Shown here in pieces: positions 6,178 to 7,725 of a stretch of 7,725 nt of DNA. Both the position numbers and the translations under genes were made by a program. Source of the DNA: an uncultured Oscillospiraceae bacterium (GTDB lineage: Bacteria; Bacillota; Clostridia; Oscillospirales; Oscillospiraceae); the NCBI GenBank assembly GCA_934667815.1, contig CAKUMO010000050.1, forward strand, positions 1 to 7,725. The letters are read 5' to 3'. The first letter of the stretch is position 1, and each line of letters opens with the position of its first letter. The notes under the pieces were generated by a model. It was not told where the DNA came from and did no database searches. It saw only the letters and a list, made by a program, of their open reading frames with translations.

Positions 6178-6432
6178 ATGATTATGGACGGCTGTCAAGG
6201 CAAACCGCGCACCCCGACGATCGAAGAAAAAATCTGCCCGAACTGCGGCAGCACCATCGAGGTTTTCTCCACGGACACCGAGGTCGCCTGCGAAAACTGC
6301 GGCTTTGTGGTCTACAATGACGCGCTGAGCTGCGTCCAGTGGTGCAAATACGCCCGCCAGTGTGTGGGCGACGCAATGTACGAGCAAATGATGAACATCG
6401 CAAAAAATCAAAAAAAGGAAGCAAAGAAATGA
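6178..6432 (+). CDS. Small zinc-ribbon / Cys-rich protein of unknown function
   Basis: An 84-residue cytoplasmic protein whose precise family I do not recognise. Residues 20-41 form a rubredoxin-like or zinc-ribbon pair (ICPNCGS and ACENCGF; Cys20, Cys23, Cys38, Cys41), which should bind one zinc or iron. A second Cys group follows at 52-62 (SCVQWCKYARQCVG; Cys52, Cys56, Cys62), then a short helical basic tail (NQKKEAKK). An extra Cys6 lies near the N-terminus. The start is ATG 6178 with AAGGAGG 7 bases upstream; ATG 6184 is also possible but spaced less well. Its stop overlaps the next gene's start in ATGA, so it is translationally coupled to the iron-sulfur protein. It may be a metal-binding accessory of that protein; this is inference. 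Confidence 0.85.
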   Translation: MIMDGCQGKPRTPTIEEKICPNCGSTIEVFSTDTEVACENCGFVVYNDALSCVQWCKYARQCVGDAMYEQMMNIAKNQKKEAKK

Positions 6433-7079
6433 TCCGAAAAATCATTGTGATCGACGAAGAAAAATGCAACGGCTGCGGCCTATGTGCCCGCGCCTGCCAC
6501 GAGGGCGCAATCGACATTGTGAACGGCAAGGCGCGTCTCGCGCGCGAACACTTCTGCGACGGTCTGGGTGACTGTCTGCCCGCGTGCCCGATGGGCGCGA
6601 TCACTTTTGAACAGCGCGAAGCGCCCGCCTACGACGAGGCTGCGGTGCTGGCCGCGAAAAAGCCCGCCGCACCGGTCTGCCCCGGCACGCGCATGGCCGC
6701 GCCCGCACCGGGCGCATCGCTGCGCAACTGGCCTGTGCAGATCAAACTGGCAGGCTACGCCGCGCCGTGCTTTCAGAACGCCGATCTGCTGATCGCTGCG
6801 GACTGCACGGCCTTTGCCTGCCCGCAGTTCCACGAAAAATATCTGGCCGGGCGCACGGTGCTGATCGGCTGTCCAAAGCTCGACGGCGTGAACTACGCCG
6901 AAAAGCTGACGGCTATTTTCCTGCACAACGACATCCGCTCCATCCTCGTCACGCGGATGCAGGTTCCCTGCTGCGGCGGGCTGCCCTTCGCGGTGCAGCA
7001 GGCCGTGGCAGCCAGCGGGAAGGACATTCCCGTAAGCATCGTCATTCTCTCACCGGACGGGAGCGAGGTCGATGGATGA
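6429..7079 (+). CDS. Iron-sulfur protein with ferredoxin-like head and conserved Cys-rich body
   Basis: A 216-residue cytoplasmic, probable electron-transfer protein; its partner is unknown. The head carries one complete 4Fe-4S motif, CNGCGLCARAC (Cys13, 16, 19, 23), and a second motif, CDGLGDCLPACP (Cys43, 49, 53), in which the usual second Cys is Leu46. The spacing around it suggests a 3Fe-4S cluster or a 4Fe-4S cluster with another ligand. After a Pro/Ala-rich linker (about 62-98) comes a body with LRNWPVQIKLAGYAAPCF (98-115), LLIAADCTAFACPQF (120-134), LIGCPKLDG (145-153) and MQVPCCGGLP (177-186). I recognise this pattern as a recurrent uncharacterised family of anaerobes, often labelled only as a 4Fe-4S binding protein. 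ATG 6429 overlaps the upstream stop by 4 bp, with AAGGAAG upstream. The next gene begins inside its end. Confidence 0.92.
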   Translation: MIRKIIVIDEEKCNGCGLCARACHEGAIDIVNGKARLAREHFCDGLGDCLPACPMGAITFEQREAPAYDEAAVLAAKKPAAPVCPGTRMAAPAPGASLRNWPVQIKLAGYAAPCFQNADLLIAADCTAFACPQFHEKYLAGRTVLIGCPKLDGVNYAEKLTAIFLHNDIRSILVTRMQVPCCGGLPFAVQQAVAASGKDIPVSIVILSPDGSEVDG

Positions 7080-7473
7080 GCTGCTTGCGGCGGCCGTCGG
7101 TCTAGCCCGCACGATGGACACCGCGCCGGACGAGCAGGCGCTGAACGTCCTCTGCACCGCGCTGCACGCGCCGGAAGCAACCAGCGTCGAACGGCTGCAC
7201 GAGGAAAAATTCCGTCTATCCCCCGACTGCCGCACCTGCCCGACGCCCTGCGGCCGTCATGCCGACTATGACGCCGCACAGGATGACCCGGCGCTTCGCG
7301 CCGTCAAAGCAGACGCGTGGCGGCGGCTGCTAAGCCGCCTGCGCGATACGCCGCAGGCGCAGACGGATATGCAGGCCGTCTTGCGGCTTGTATTCTATCT
7401 GGGTGAAAGCTGGGTCAGCCGCGAGGACTTGGAGCGCGTTTTGTCGCAGATCACGCGCACGGGCATCGAATGA
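7072..7473 (+). CDS. Small conserved-looking protein with CxxCxxxCGR motif, third gene of the operon
   Basis: A 133-residue cytoplasmic protein of unknown function. It is largely alpha-helical by composition, with no signal peptide or membrane segment. A compact Cys motif lies in the middle, DCRTCPTPCGRHADYD (52-67; Cys53, Cys56, Cys60), flanked by helices. Three closely spaced Cys, with a fourth at Cys28, could bind a metal or Fe-S cluster. ATG 7072 overlaps the end of the iron-sulfur gene by 8 bp, and a purine-rich GGGAGCGAGG lies just upstream, so it is the last gene of the operon. I do not recognise a named family with certainty. The link with the ferredoxin-type protein suggests a shared redox or metal task. 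Confidence 0.85.
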   Translation: MDELLAAAVGLARTMDTAPDEQALNVLCTALHAPEATSVERLHEEKFRLSPDCRTCPTPCGRHADYDAAQDDPALRAVKADAWRRLLSRLRDTPQAQTDMQAVLRLVFYLGESWVSREDLERVLSQITRTGIE

Positions 7474-7501
7474 ACTGCGCGTCAAAGTCCGCATAAGACA
7501 C

Positions 7502-7523
7502 GGAGCACGCCGAAGCGTGCTCC
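7502..7523 (+). other. Perfect hairpin after the operon, no T-run
   Basis: GGAGCACGC and GCGTGCTCC form a 9-bp stem with a CGAA tetraloop, 28 bp past the last stop. On the plus strand it is followed by ATCAAACTGTCAAAAAAG, with no T-run, so it is not a standard terminator. It may stabilise the 3' end of the operon message or be part of a repeat. Confidence 0.55.
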
Positions 7524-7535
7524 ATCAAACTGTCA

Positions 7536-7582
7536 AAAAAGTCCGTAATCGTCAAAATCGATTCACAATTCAACGGATTTTT
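7536..7582 (+). terminator. Candidate terminator with large structured loop
   Basis: AAAAAGTCCGT (7536-7546) pairs with ACGGATTTTT (7573-7582) with one bulged G. Inside, AATCG (7547-7551) and CGATT (7559-7563) form a small hairpin. The right arm ends in five Ts. It could end the three-gene operon, but the AT-rich stem and the loop size make this uncertain. Confidence 0.35.
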
Positions 7583-7670
7583 CCTCTCTGAATTTCATTT
7601 ACAAAAGTTGGGGATTCCAAACTTTATAGCCTGAAAACCAGCTTGCTACGCAAGGATTTTGACTTACTGC

Positions 7671-7718
7671 GCAACTCACGCCCTACCGTACCTATGTACG
7701 CCGACGAGCGTGAGTTGC
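7671..7718. repeat. Nested inverted repeat at the right edge
   Basis: GCAACTCACGC (7671-7681) and GCGTGAGTTGC (7708-7718) form a perfect 11-bp inverted repeat. Inside it, CGTAC (7687-7691) and GTACG (7696-7700) form another 5-bp stem with a CTAT loop. No ORF covers it. The structure resembles an intergenic palindromic repeat or the stem of a structured RNA. The sequence ends 7 bases later, so its context is lost. Confidence 0.6.
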
Positions 7719-7725
7719 TTGTCTT

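Larger units (their letters stand above)
7474..7725. other. Gene-free, dyad-rich tail of the window
   Basis: No credible coding region is seen in these 252 bases. Besides the hairpins listed separately, AAAGTTGG/CCAAACTTT (7604-7625, one bulged base) and CTTGC-TAC-GCAAG (7642-7654) are also inverted repeats. The base composition is more AT-rich than in the genes. Confidence 0.6.

Noticed and set aside
7388..7591. Plus-strand frame of 67 codons overlapping the last gene
   Set aside because: It starts inside the third operon gene in another frame, has no ribosome binding site and runs through the hairpins.

Overview
The window looks like a GC-rich, spore-forming Firmicute of the class Clostridia, probably the Oscillospiraceae or a near relative. 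The evidence is a stage II sporulation protein D gene, strong AGGAGG-type ribosome binding sites, sigma-A promoters with near-consensus -35/-10 boxes in AT-rich gaps, and clostridial-looking small iron-sulfur proteins. The genus cannot be fixed from sequence reading alone.

Left part (1-1855): the end of an integrated mobile element. A membrane-anchored XRE-type regulator (HTH, leucine-zipper-like coiled coil, two membrane helices) is followed 2 bp later by a tyrosine recombinase (654-1703). The recombinase reads toward a tRNA-Leu(CAG) gene on the minus strand (1856-1943), whose 3' end faces it. This is the usual arrangement of an element integrated at a tRNA 3' end. The rest of the element would lie to the left, outside the window. 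Leucine codon use in the integrase (3 CTG of 25) is unlike that of the chromosomal spoIID gene (22 CTG of 36), which supports a foreign origin.

Middle (1944-6060): chromosomal genes. The tRNA has a textbook promoter (TTGACA-17-TATAAT, extended -10) and its own terminator. Next come a citrate synthase (minus strand) with a good promoter, a divergent spoIID (plus strand), and an aminoacyl-histidine dipeptidase pepD (minus strand). A bidirectional terminator separates the convergent spoIID and pepD.

Right part (6061-7725): two back-to-back sigma-A promoters drive pepD leftward and a tight three-gene operon rightward. The operon encodes an 84-residue zinc-ribbon/Cys-rich protein, a 216-residue protein with a ferredoxin-like head and a Cys-rich body of unknown function, and a 133-residue protein with a C-x2-C-x3-C-G-R motif. 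Consecutive genes overlap by 4 and 8 bp, so translation is probably coupled. This cysteine-rich trio is the best candidate for an undescribed (redox or metal-handling) system here. The last 252 bases contain no gene but hold several inverted repeats, including a nested palindrome at the right edge.
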